Shown one piece after another: positions 21,128 through 32,519 of a DNA stretch of 64,000 nucleotides. The DNA is from Cinnamomum chago (taxonomy: Eukaryota; Streptophyta; Magnoliopsida; Laurales; Lauraceae), in contig CP142454.1 in the NCBI GenBank assembly GCA_038049695.1, forward strand, positions 75,493,501-75,557,500, written 5' to 3'. Positions within the stretch are counted from its first letter, which is position 1, and every line of letters begins with the position of its first letter. The position numbers and the translations under genes were made by a program. The notes under the pieces were generated by a model. That model did no database searches. It saw nothing but the letters and a program-made list of their open reading frames with translations, and had not been told where the DNA came from.

Positions 21128-23008
21128 TTAATCATACTTCAACCGTCCATCAGCCCAAATCAGCCACCCTCCAGCAACAAAACCATGCATAGTTTTATTT
21201 CCATCCTGAGGACCATCATAGACTAGTGCATCACCTTTAAGCACTTCCTCAATATTGATCTTTGTCTCACCTCTAAGCACTTTTCTACCATGGCAAATGT
21301 CTTTGTGCATAGGATCAGTCACTACATATCCCTTGGCTACTTCATTCCCATCCCTATCCAATAGGGTAACCCTAGGCTTCTTAGACAATTCTACACGACC
21401 ACTTGTCTCCTCAAAAAGACAAGCCAGGTCTTGAGGAGAGACTGAAGAAGAACGACGGGGTGAGTTTGAACCATCATGAGGTGTATTAACCACAGACTGC
21501 GATGGGACATTTCCAATTGCAATGTGAGCCTGTATTAATGGAAAACGCATATAAAGGTAGAATACAAGTTTTAAGTGAGTGAAAATAAGAACACAAGCTT
21601 AAAGAGAGTTAATTAAGCATAGTTATACGTAATTAAAGAATTGAAGACAAAACAAACTCACCATCAACAAGTTAGTTAGATTGGCTAGGGAAGCTTTAAC
21701 CTCAACTAACTCTTTCTCGACATCAGGACTAGATGATGCCAATGCTTTGTCGAGTAAGTATTCACCAATAGCAGCATGTTCAACTTGTGCTGGCGAGATT
21801 TGAGAGCCAACAGCACGAGTATGACTTTTTGTGTCTTTCCCAAATACTTCAGCTAGTACATCGCCTTTAAGATCTATAATCTCGCCAATATCATTCTCTC
21901 CCCTAATTCTTGCTTCAATAGCTCTCCTTTCTTTGACAGCCTTCACTTGTTCCTTCAATATATACTTAAAGATTCAGCACTAAAACAACAAGCATAACCA
22001 AAACAATATATACTCTATGACTAGACCTGCTCAATACATTAAAATGTAACGAGTATAAATACTTACATATGCAGCATGAGGACTCTCCAAAACAATATAT
22101 ACTCTATGACTAGACCTACTCAATACATTAAAATGTAGCGAGTATAAATACTTACATATGCAGCACAAGCACTCTCCAAAACAGATCCATCAGGATGCTC
22201 ATGAGCCGTTAGCCAATCATCCTCTCGATTGACTTTGGCTTTAGGGTCCTTTTGTTTCTACACAAAAGATTATCAAGTGTTACCACAATCCACTTGCATT
22301 AAAGAGAGTAAGATAGGATGGTACCTTGATGTAATGCATTTGGGCATATTTTTGCCGCCCAAGAGTGTGACCAATAGTGTTCTTCTTCCTATTTGCTGCA
22401 TTCTTTGCATTCCTTTGTATGACTTCGGGTCGGAATTCACGGGTCACAAACTCGGCCCAAATTGTTGGATTCATACCTTCTGGACAATTGGCAATAGCAG
22501 CTTCCTTGTTCAAAGCTTTCTTTATAAGCTCTTTTCGGTAGTTACTTTTTGCTGTCCTAAATTTAGAAGAGAACTCCTTTTGAAGATTTTTGTACGCCAA
22601 AGCCATAGGCACATCATATTCAAACTCACCCTATCAAGAATTATAATAGTTAGAAATTAATTTTGGTAAAGATTGTTACTGACAAAGCCTCCAAAAATAG
22701 ATTGTTACCGATAAAGCCTCCCACACTTCATCCTTAAAGGTCGGCTTCACAAGCCTCCAATCTTTATAACTCAATGGGATGGTTGCTCGAATAAAATGCC
22801 CCAACCGTGTTGCCCATTTCGCCGCATTAGGACCAACAACAGTGCCTTTAGTGGACACTGAGACAAGCAACTTAGCCTTAACCGATGAAGTTGCACCAGA
22901 TGATTGAGATGTTACCGGGGGTGTTTCTTGCCCTAGTGGGGGTGCTTCTTGACCTGATGGGGGTGGCTGCAAGGCACTAGGACCTGGATATTGGCCACTT
23001 GATGCCAT
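21128..23008 (-). CDS. TNPA-like plant transposase (Transposase_24, En/Spm type)
   Basis: Five exons with GT-AG borders and consistent phase: 23008-22709, 22630-22325, 22257-22156, 21952-21662, 21529-21128; predicted product about 466 residues. The first exon starts MASSGQYPGPS with a Pro/Gln-rich leader, then KWATRLGHFIRATIPLSYKD and the DEVWEAL block. Exon 2 has WAEFVTREFRPE and a run of basic residues with NAANRKKNTIGHTLGRQKYA, matching the plant En/Spm 'Ptta' family. Later exons carry a charged helical stretch and a C-terminal domain ending KGDALVYDGPQDG and GGWLIWADGRLKYD. By analogy with Spm TNPA it would bind subterminal repeats and help transposition. It lies just downstream of the TNP2-like gene on the same strand. 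The exon 3 donor region is duplicated (22002-22179). Confidence 0.82.
22002..22179. repeat. 89-bp tandem duplication across an exon-intron border
   Basis: The sequence starting AACAATATATACTCTATGAC is present twice, 89 bp apart (22002 and 22091), with few differences. The copy includes the end of exon 3 of the TNPA-like gene and its GT donor, so the intron now holds a second, decoy-like donor (CTGCATATGTAAG) downstream of the first. Confidence 0.7.
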
Positions 23009-23385
23009 TAAATTGTCCTGCACACAGTGGCAAATATTATGTATTGCATACAAAAGAATTTGAGTCAAATCAGTACACCTCAAAACCTAAAACAAATCGC
23101 ATTAACTTTGAGGCACAATCATCAAATTATAGTGCACTACATAACAGAAAATAGTAACTATTTTTCAATGTACCTATTTAACTACTTCAAATCTGGAAAT
23201 GGTCAAGCCAAAACAATCAACAATAGTAAAAATTACACTACATTTCAAAACTTCAAAATAATTGCATTCAACTTTGAGGCACAACCATCAAATTATACTC
23301 AATACAACCATCAAATTACACCACGAAATCATATAACTCACAAAATAAAACTAAACACAAATGGAAACATCAATAGCAAAACAAG

Positions 23386-26300
23386 TTAACGTCGTCTTTC
23401 CAGCAGGGGTTTCAAATTGGGTTGGTCTTCAAGAGTAGATTGGAAGTCAGATGGTACATCTAGCTCATCCACTCGACAAGTCAATCGCTTTGGAGAATGT
23501 ATAACCACTGACCAATCGGGATGTTTCAAATCTTGTGAATAAAACACTTGACCGGCCTCTTTAGCAAGAATGGCTGGCTCATCCAAAAAATTACTAGAAC
23601 TTTTCAGTTTGTTGAGGTTGACCATCACCAAGCTTGAGTCTGGACAAAGTTTACAGCCATTAATCTTGTCTTCCACCCTCACCCAATCACAATAAAAAAC
23701 CACCTCTTGAAAGTCGGTATAGTCTACCTCGATTATCTGTTTAATGATCCCATACCACATCGTTGTCGCATCAATAGGATTCTTGTCTTTCCTACTTGCA
23801 GTAAAAGAAGTAATTGCCCTCATGAAAACACCACTATCTTGGGTGGTAACAGTATCATCATGAGACTTGGGAGAGAAGACAAAACCGTTGACACGATACT
23901 TCTTATATGTCTTCGCTTTAGTTGGCCCTTTGACTAACCGCCACAACATAGAATTCGTAGCATCGTCCTCCAACAACTATAACATGATACAAAAGAAAAC
24001 AATTTAAAACATAAGTAGTGAGACAACTATCTTAGTTTTCCTAAATTACATTATTTTGTAAGAATTAATACCTTCTTGTATAACCAATCAATGAAATTTG
24101 TTTGTATTTCTACCTCTGTCTTTGCAATCCCTTTTCCTTTAGCACGTGAACCAGATTGCAACGACTCACGATACTCGCTGCATTTCATTCATCCAGGCTT
24201 TAATATATAAGTATATATCTATATAATAACACATGTTACTTGCCTAGATAGTCAAGAATTTTGACCTGTAGAATGTATCGCGTTCATCGACATCAAGTCG
24301 AAAAAGCACCCATCTACGTATCTGTACAAATTGGTGAGGGGATAATAACACATCCTTACCATCTAGCATAGGCCCTTCATCACTATATTCACCATTTTCA
24401 TCTAAAAAGGCTTCTTGACTGTATTTGTGATTACCGGCTCGTGGATTGGACATGTACTCCATAGCATACCGAACAGATTCAGCAACAAGATAGGATTCCG
24501 CAATAGAGCCTTCAACATATCGTTTGTTGCTAGGAATGTCTTTACACTCTTTCATCGACCTATTAAATATTCCAAACTTATTTATGTAAATGTTAAATTC
24601 AAAAACACGTCAAATAAAGTCAAAGACGATAGAAATAAAAGTTATTTACCGTTCGAAAGGATACATCCACCGATCTTGGGTAGGTCCACAAAGCAATGCC
24701 TCATCTGCCAAATGCACCACAAGGTGAATGCTTATATCAAAAAAAGAGGGTGGAAAATGTTTCTCTAACACACACAATGCCTCGACAACCATGAACTTGG
24801 CTTCTTGAATGTCATTTCTGATCAAGACCTTCGAACACAGTAAATTAAAGAATAAGTTTATCTGGTGAATAGCTTTCCGTAAGTCTCGGTGTTTCGGAAA
24901 GGCATGCTGAAGCAATACAGGTAACAAGTACTCCATGATAACATGATAGTCATGCGACTTCATTGTTAGCAAACTAGGTGGATTGAGACTAACAATGTTG
25001 CTCAAGTTAGAAGAAAAACCTGAAGGGAGCTTCAAGTACTTCAAAGTTTTCAAGAAATCCATTTTCTCATTCTTATCCAAAACAAAAGAAGCATGTGGCT
25101 TAACTGTTTTCCCCGTGTTTGAATCAATTTGCATCCACTGCCCATTGTGTATGCCAAGAAGCCTCATATCCTCTCGTGCATTTACAGTATCTTTTGTTTT
25201 ACTCAAGCAAAGGATGGTGTTTAGTAAATGTTCAGCAACATTCTTCTCGGTATGCATCACATCAATAACATGGCGGACTTTGTGGTTTATCCAGTACCCC
25301 AGACCAAAAAGGATGGACTTCTTATACCATGCCACAGTAACTTCACTACCATCACCATCAACATTCACTTCGGCTCTTTTTCGCTTGCCATTGCTGTCTT
25401 TCCAAGATACAAAGTTGATACGATCTAAATGCTGTAGAAGTTTTTCCCCTCTTAGCGATTCTGGAGGAACGTTATCTTCCACTGTCTTGAACCCCAAGTA
25501 TTTCCCATCTCTAAACGGGTGATCACTTTTAAGAAACTGCCGATAATTTGTGTAAACAATTTTCTTGCTGACAGGTAGAAGAAGAGATGGAGTATTGTCA
25601 CCACATGCTGGACAAGCTTTGTATCCATGGGTTACACAACCGGATAGGTTCCCGAAAGCAGGAAAGTCGTGAATCCCCCACATCAACATAGCTTTTAGTG
25701 AGAAATGTTCCTTCTTATACATGTCATAAGCAGGCACTCCATGATCCCACAACTGTTTCAACTCGTCATATAGTGGCTCAAGAAAGACATCAATGTCTTG
25801 ACTCGGTGCCTTCGGCCCAGGAATTAGCAGAGACAATATTTGGAATTCTGCTTTCATACATAATGATGGTGGGAGATTATAAGGCACCGTGATGACGGGC
25901 CAACAGCTATAACCAGTAGATTGAACTCCACGTGGATTAAATCCATCAGTTGCAATAGCAAGCCAAACATTGCGCTCCTCATTTGCAAATCCTTTAAAAT
26001 TCTCTTTACATACTTTCCATTGGCCAGAATCAGATGGATGCCTCATATAATCCCAAGAAGATTCAGATCTAGCATGCCAAGTCATCTCACGCGCTATCCA
26101 TGGTATTGTATACAACCTCTGGAGTCTTGGAATTAGAGGAAAGTGTCTCAAAACTTTGTTAGGCTCTTTTGAAACCTTCCCTCCTTTGCCCGTTGTGACT
26201 TTATATCTAGGTTTTTTACAATGACGACATTCCATCAAATTTTCATCGAGTTTCCAATATAACATACAATTATTTTCGCACGCATGAATGCAGTTAGCCT

Positions 26301-26940
26301 TCATCCCTAGGTCTTTCAACATTTGCTTCATTACAGGATATTTCACTGGCAATGTGTTTCCTTTGGGTAACCATCGCCTCAACAAGGACAACAATGCTGT
26401 CACACTATTTCCTGACCACCCAAACTGTTTCTTCAGATTATGAAGTTCAACAACTGCTGAAAGTGTTGTCTCAGGCCCCTCACAAGAAGGGTACAATTTT
26501 TCTTTGGCTTTTTTTTTATAGTCAAGATACTTTTTACCCAAGTCTGGTTCAGGAACAAATGGTGGTTCAATATCTCCTGTTTCAGTACCATGGCAGCCCA
26601 TATAAGCATCAACAAAGTCCCCTATTCCAAGCCCTTCTTCCTCAATGTTTTCATTATTCATGTTTCCCACTACTGGATGCTCCATCAGAGTCTTCGAGCG
26701 TCTTTCACCATGCAAAACCCATACACGGTATGAGAGATCTATACCGTTTGCGATCAAATGATCTTCAACCACCTCGTATATCAATCGGAACCTATTCCTA
26801 CAGATTTTACATGGGCAAGGACAAGCCGACCCGCCCAACTTTGTTTGGGCAAAAAGAACAAAATGCCTAACCCCATCTTCATAAAGTGTGGACCTCCTAT
26901 TTCTTTCGTCCATCCAATCTTTCTGTATTTGCTCAGACAT
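23386..26940 (-). CDS. TNP2-type CACTA transposase
   Basis: Four exons with intact GT-AG borders and phase: 26940-24650, 24559-24266, 24177-24072, 23976-23386; total 3282 bp, about 1093 residues. I chose MSEQIQKDWMDER at 26940; an upstream in-frame ATG at 26970 is possible. Domains in order: an N-terminal transposase-associated domain with CPCKICRN; the Transposase_21/TNP2 core, with ATDGFNPRGVQSTGYSCWPV, LIPGPKAPSQDIDVFLEPL and GYKACPACG; the DUF4218 region (HYHV-like 'SHDYHVIMEYLLPV', HLADEALLCGPTQDRWMYPF); and the DUF4216 C-terminus (YRVNGFVF, DWVRVEDK). It catalyses cut-and-paste of CACTA ends in the nucleus (family knowledge). No stop or frameshift was seen, so it may be active (inference). 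Confidence 0.9.
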
Positions 26941-26999
26941 TCTGCGATTCAACAAAGCACTTTCAAGCATGTTTATACTTAAGAAATTTAAAACAAAAT

Positions 27000-28629
27000 A
27001 AGCGAATAAATTTACCTACCCATGCGGAGGAAAGGGGCTTCTAATTTTTATAGCCTTTCAAACCCCACATTACCAAAACCAAAAAAAAAAAAACTGATTG
27101 CTACTACTTTCTTGAACCTATTTACAATAATAGAGTTAAAATCAACTCCAAAATAGATAATTCTCATTTAGTATTGAGTAAGAGTACATGCCAATTGGCT
27201 TGAACCTAGAAATTTCTTTGGATTCACAAAAGATAGAGAAGTCACGATCATATCACTGGTGCCGCTTTGCATATGCAACAAATACGAGAAGATCAAGGAA
27301 GAAAAATTTGAACTAATAAACAAACTATTCATATAATATACTTGAGCACATTGACTTGTCCTTTTGCCTGTTGTTCTTGTTTCAGTGCTGGTTGGGCTCT
27401 TGTGTGACAATTCTAGAAGTTGCTTATGCCACTGTTGTATCTAATTTAGGTCCTTTTCCCCAAGCCAAACCAATTATCTCAGCGAAGCAACTGGTCCAAT
27501 TATCAAGTATTAAAATGTTAATTTACTACTGATCATGTTTGCTTGTATACTAACTCTTATTTTGGAGTGTGAATGGTGCAGAAGACACAGGCACAGGAAA
27601 ATCCTAAAAGCGCCATCTCAAAATACAATCCCCAAGAGGATACCATTGGAACTGCTCACAACAATCTCTCTCATTCTGGTGCATCTCAATCCTCAGGGAA
27701 CAGAAACCCAAGGGAAGGTTAGAATGTGATGGCTTCTAGACCAGCAATTAGTTCTACAATGGGTTCAAGTGTAGCTGGAAAAAGGTATAACACATCAAAG
27801 GGTTCTGAGTCAGTAAGAAGTACTAACAGATACAGTCAACTAGATGTTGCTGAGACCTCTGCAAAGCAAGAATGGACATCTTCTTCAAATAAGCAGAGCG
27901 GCAAAGAAGAAGCTATGGTGGCAATTAATTATTTAAAAGTTCCTTCTATCATCATCAACAACTTAATCTTATCTCATCAATCTGAAGTCAATTTTAAAGA
28001 ATTCTAGTAATTAACATTGAAAAACTACACCATGTAATAACCAAATTCACTAAATAACCAAATTCAATAAGGTGCACAATAGTGAGGCTCTCTGGGTGTG
28101 AGAAAGGGAATGTAACTACCCTAGAAAGACTTCAAGAAAACACTCCATTAGTGATAATATCCTAAAGAAAATGCTCCATAAGTGATAATATCCTAATTCC
28201 AACTGGGTATCTCCTGAACAGCACCTCTCCCTGAAAAGTTTCTTCTGTCTTGCTGTTAAAACATTTCAGTTGAAATCAAAGCACTAATGCAAGAACACTA
28301 TTATGATGCTCATGGAGATGCAGGAAAAATTGATTATATTTCAATGCATTTATGATAGAATTGATAGGAATACTGATACTGGTGGCCTGTTTGAAACATG
28401 GGCAAATGAGAATCAACAAAAAATGTGAGGCACAAGTGGAAAGTAGTCGTAGTAATCAAAATGTATATGACACTGTCAATGATGATTAATGATGGCAATC
28501 TGCTCCACCATCTCTTCACTGTATCATTCTCTTTGTTGAATCATCCATCAATTATTTCACTGTTACCCTGATACTTGACCCATTAGGCCATTACCATCTT
28601 TAACTTGACCATTAGTTTGAAGATTTGAG
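27000..28629. other. Upstream region of the CACTA transposase with a Ser-rich plus-strand fragment
   Basis: Likely promoter/5' side of the transposase gene. On the plus strand at about 27570-27935, two adjoining frames give a Ser/Asn-rich, mutation-bearing stretch (ISSTMGSSVAGKRYNTSKGS, YSQLDVAETSAKQEWTSSSN). It reads like part of a disordered host protein and may be another captured fragment, in opposite orientation to the rest. I do not recognise it. The remainder is AT-rich without features. Confidence 0.35.
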
Positions 28630-29560
28630 GCCTACAGCACATTTTGATAAGAGGATTGTTTTGATATTACATTAACATTCAATAGAATCTTATAAAGGAG
28701 GAAATAAAGAAAGGAAGACAGAGAGAATAGAAAACCAGATGGGAGATGAGATGAATGAGTGGAGAAGGGAGAGGGCTGCTGAGAGCGTGGAATGAGAAAG
28801 GGGAAAGGGAGATAAGGGAGAAGGATAAGGAAGAAAGAAAGAAGAGGAGGAGGAGGAAAAGGCGGCTGCGCAGGGCAGAGGAGAAGAGAGGAACAGGGGA
28901 GGAAGAAGAGAAGAGAGGAAGAGAGAGAGAACCGAGGGAGAGAGGGAGTGGTGCGCAGGTGGGCGCAGGGCGGAACAGAGGAGGAATCAGGGGAGAGGGA
29001 GAGGAACAGGGGAGGAAGAAGAGAAGAGAGGGAGAGAGAACCGAGGGAGCGAGGGAGTGGTGTGCAGGTCGCGGACGCTGCAGCAAGCGCAGGCGAGGGG
29101 AGACAGGGGAGGAAGATGAGAGGAATGGAAGGAAGAAGAGCAGACAGAGAGGAAATAGAGTGATGGGGAACAAGGGAGAGAGAGAACAGAGAAGAAAGAG
29201 AGAGGAGTGGGGGAATGGTGCGTGAGTGCAGGAAGAGCGAGGGGTGTACCTGGTGCTGGGGAGGGTTCCGCCGCGCGAGGAGGAAGATGAAGGCGTCCGG
29301 GGGGGCTGCTGCGAGCTCTTGGCGACGCTGCTGTGGTCGTCGTGCAATGGAGAGGGAGGGAGAGATAGAGGAGATGGGCTCTGGAGAGGGCGATGGAGGC
29401 GGGAGAGAGAAATGAGTGAGGAGAGAGAACGAAATGAGTGAGCAGAGGGAGAGGGCGATGGAGGCGGGAGAGAGAAATGGGAGAGGAGAGAGAACGAAAC
29501 GAGGGAAATGGGAGAACGAAGACGCGGGAAATATATTTTTCGCTGGCGGGAGAGGGAAAG
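28630..29560. repeat. Purine-rich (GA) low-complexity tract inside the CACTA right arm
   Basis: The plus strand is almost all G and A; the minus strand is CT-rich. It contains an imperfect duplication of about 115 bp (28885-28960 and 29003-29068: GGAACAGGGGAGGAAGAAGA...) and repeated GGAGGCGGGAGAGAGAAATG blocks near 29395 and 29460. GC content is far above the rest of the element. Long open frames on both strands follow from the bias and give only Ser/Leu/Pro or Glu/Arg runs, so I do not call a gene. It could be the promoter/leader of the transposase transcription unit. Confidence 0.6.
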
Positions 29561-29599
29561 TAAACCTTCCCCTTTTCATTTTTATTTTATAATGTGATT

Positions 29600-29818
29600 T
29601 TTCTTTTTTTTTATTATTTTGATACCATTGTAACGCATTACTAATCGTCACAAAATATCCAATAAATGTTATAAAATAATTCAAGTATTTGCAAAGATAT
29701 TTACTAACGGTTATGAATATTACTAACGGATAATAAACGTGACAAATTACCTAACGGAAATATTTCCGTTACTAATAAGAAAACCCAAATGTTGCAAAAT
29801 CACCCAAATGGTGTAGTG
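29600..29818. repeat. CACTA right subterminal and terminal repeats
   Basis: Contains ACTAACGG, CTAACGGA and TTCCGTTACT motifs like those of the left arm, then the terminal ATGGTGTAGTG at 29808-29818. Fewer ordered units than the left side, so the two arms are asymmetric. Confidence 0.75.
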
Positions 29819-29821
29819 AAT

Positions 29822-30529
29822 AGAATAGACCTAGTGGTTTGGAATGCTCTGACACAGAAACCTAGATAAAAGTGAAGGGCTGGCTGCACAACAATCCACA
29901 ATCGAAAACCGATAAATCATTCGAATAAACCTTTACAATATCTCAATCGATTGCCAAGCCACATCACGGTCCATATCCAATCAATATAGGGTATGCAACT
30001 AACAAACGAACATCAATCTCAATCATGCATGCAAACCCGAAGGTCAAACAATAACCACAAGCTAATCCTGGTCAAACATAAGGTCTCGTACCCAACAACC
30101 ACATAAATCTCTAAGTAGATAAAAGATTAACGCATTCCTTCTCAATCAATGGTGCGTAGACCCAATTAAGGGCTTTCCAATAGAGATGGGTTGAGCTCGA
30201 ATCCACTAGGATTTCCCCGAGGTCAACCAGGCACTAAACCCCATGTTAATATGATACCGAGTGCCCATACAATATTTACTCTGTCCAATGATCCAAATAT
30301 TAAGGTATAAATATATAGTTTTAACCCATTAAGACCAAAGATACCATTTAAAATTTAATTTGCAAATAACAACCTTAATGTATAATTTTAGAAAACCTAA
30401 GGATTCCATCTATAACATTTTCCAAATTCAATTCTTTATAAAATAAGCCAAAGGGTCTAATTTAGTTTTATAAAACAACCAGGGTCTTTTTCCTAATTCC
30501 CAAAAACTCAAGGGGCAAGGTGATAATAC
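29822..30529. other. Intergenic stretch right of the CACTA insertion, no gene
   Basis: No gene or element recognised. AT-rich with scattered short open frames lacking motifs. Confidence 0.45.
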
Positions 30530-30537
30530 TCCACAGT

Positions 30538-30938
30538 CAGTGGAGGCTCCAGAAATTCGTGTCAGTGGGGTCAACAAAAGACTTATCTTCCACAAATCGA
30601 ATAAACTTGATTTTACCTTTATCAATATTTGTCATCTACTTTTGATAATATTAGGGTCTTCTCCTTCTAATACGGGGAGAATACCGTATTTAGAGGTTAA
30701 GTTAGGGTAAATGAAGACTTACCGACAAAGTGTCTAAAAAAGGGAGTTTTCTTTAAAAAATAATAATTGGGCCCATTAGTGTTTTTTTTTTCGGTAGACA
30801 AATGGCCCATTAACTTAGGCATTGAGTGGGGTCAAAAGGTTCCCATAACTTCAATTCATTAAAGAGTTTTTTTTAATATTTTTCCAGATCTCAGTGGGGT
30901 CAATTGACCCCACTGAGATCCATGTAGCGCCGCCCATG
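30538..30938. mobile_element. hAT-type MITE (401 bp)
   Basis: Flanked by a perfect 8-bp duplication TCCACAGT (30530-30537 and 30939-30946), the size used by hAT elements. The left end begins CAGTGGAGGCTCC; the inverse complement of the right end begins CATGGGCGGCGCT. Both arms share CAGTGGGGTCAA about 25 bases inside. The ends recall the CAGNGGCGGA-type termini of plant Tip100-like hAT elements. There is no transposase. A small inverted repeat (GTGGGGTCAATTGACCCCAC) lies near the right end. Confidence 0.65.
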
Positions 30939-30946
30939 TCCACAGT

Positions 30947-31687
30947 ACTACTTAAGTCACATGGGATGACATCGTCAGCCATCACCATTCTCTCTCCTAT
31001 ATTCCCATACACATAAGGTCCTATACTAATGTCACATGGGATGACATCATCAGTCATCTCCATTCTCTTCTTTATTCCCAGTATATAACAGGTCAAGGCC
31101 ATACACAGAACTCATCCAGAACCTAAGTGTCTCTTGCCTATAGCAACCGGATGGGTTGGATAGCCCACGTGGGTCCCATGGTAAAAACACGAGTATAACC
31201 CCTAATCGACTGGTTTTGGACATTGTCACTCTTCTCTATTTTCAATGGGTTCAAGTTGAGTCCCAACTCTAGCCAATCTATTTACACTATTACACCATCT
31301 ACAAGATCTTAAATGTAGAAACGGGGTTTTAAAGCTAAAACGCATGTGCTATGGGCAATAATAGTTTCAAACACAACATCAGTAACATTAGTATGAGAAA
31401 AACGACGGAATCATCCCCAATCTCTGATCTCTATCATAGAAAAGGCATCAAAGGGTTTCTATATGCATTCACACGCCAATCAATGAAGAACACAAATATT
31501 AAATCTATAAATTTAGGTACTTCCCTTGGGTTCAAAGTTGAAGGAGACGGAATAGAATTCCTATTGTCAAAGCCCAAAGAGATATCCCAGTGAAGAGGGT
31601 TTCACAAGGAAAAAGATGGTCGTCTCTGATCGGAGATCCATTGGCTGGATTCTAAGTTGCTAGGTTGTAAAAGCTAAAGGAAGTAGG

Positions 31688-31724
<37 letters not shown>

Positions 31725-31756
31725 TTGGCATAGATGAGTGAGCTGACATAGATCAA
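30947..31756. other. Intergenic, short duplicated motif and GA microsatellite, no gene
   Basis: A 20-odd-base motif (ACATGGGATGACATC-TCAGYCATC) occurs twice at about 30958 and 31035. A GA microsatellite sits at 31690-31724. No protein-coding evidence. Confidence 0.45.
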
Positions 31757-32165
31757 CAAAGCATGGCAGTTGTTTCATAAAAACAAGCTCATGAAAAATA
31801 TCCTTGGAGGAAGGCATTTTTTACATCAAGTTTTTCAATATCCCAGTGATTCATGGTGGCTATTGTCAGCACGAGGCATATGCTCCTTGGTTTTATAATA
31901 AGGGATAATGTTTAATGCTTCAACTTGATTGTATCCCTTAGCTACAAGGCGAGCTTTGAGACGGTCAAGGTGGCTGCCATCCACCTTGAGTGTTGTCCTA
32001 TATACCCATTTGTTGCCCAAAATGTTTATATCTTTATGTTGATGCACAACGTCCCACGTTCTATTTTGTTCCAAAGCATCAATTTCTTCGGGCATGGCTT
32101 GAGCCCAACTAAGATGGTAAAGAGCAGTTTTTATAGTTTTTGGTTCAGTGGGAATCTAGGTAAAG
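31757..32165 (-). pseudogene. Copia reverse transcriptase N-terminal fragment
   Basis: The minus strand reads LSWAQAMPEEIDALEQNRTW, then NKWVYRTTLKVDGS, DRLKARLVAKGYNQVE, then after a shift LVLTIATMNHWDIEKLDVKN, AFLQG and a degenerate 'VFMKQLPCFVD'. These are consecutive blocks of the Copia RT start through the conserved D-V-K-x-A-F-L box. It ends at both sides without LTRs. One frameshift and one stop are visible. Confidence 0.85.
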
Positions 32166-32519
32166 GATAGATAGACAGTGGCGGACCCAAGATTTTTGTT
32201 CGGGTGGGGCGGACAATGGTCAATTGAAAGGCCATTCATTCTTTTGTTAGATTTTTTTCACATTAACAATTGAAAAAGCAAAAAAAAGTATTGCATTTAA
32301 ATAGATTAGCAGTTGATCTTTTCTATTATATTTTTCTATATCTGATTTAAAGATAAAGTCAATTGCGTTAAAATCATTGTTAACTACCAATAATCTATAT
32401 TTATAGCAGAGGTTTAAGACATGATTTTCAAAAAGTTTTTCTTTTTGTAAGGAAACCAAACTACTACTAACACCAAACTCATAAACAAGCATTTTCAATT
32501 CTTCAATAAATTAATGCAT
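32166..32519. other. Spacer beginning with a hAT-end-like motif, no gene
   Basis: CAGTGGCGGACCCAAG at 32171 resembles the start of Tip100-like hAT elements, but I found no matching right end or duplication. The rest is AT-rich. Confidence 0.3.

Larger units (their letters stand above)
13315..29818 (-). mobile_element. Complete 16.5-kb CACTA (En/Spm) transposon carrying host gene fragments
   Basis: The left end begins CACTACACCAT at 13315; the right end finishes ATGGTGTAGTG at 29818, its inverse complement. The three bases outside each end are AAT (13312-13314 and 29819-29821), the 3-bp target duplication expected of CACTA elements. Subterminal regions are rich in GTAACGG/CCGTTAC motifs. Inside, on the minus strand, lie a TNP2-type transposase gene (26940-23386) and a Transposase_24/TNPA-like gene (23008-21128), both apparently open across intact splice sites. 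Downstream, in the same orientation, are exons of a PRR clock gene (18519-19792), a Raf-like kinase (14693-15826) and an unidentified gene (14166-14398). Length 16504 bp. The element may be autonomous (inference). Confidence 0.92.

Noticed and set aside
24983..26870. Open frames on the plus strand of 179 and 172 codons
   Set aside because: They are antisense to the well-supported TNP2 transposase exon and contain no motif.
28632..29684. Open frames of 350 and 222 codons on the minus strand (Ser/Leu/Pro-rich), and Glu/Arg-rich frames on the plus strand
   Set aside because: The tract is strand-biased GA/CT low-complexity DNA where long open frames arise without selection; no domain, no splice pattern.
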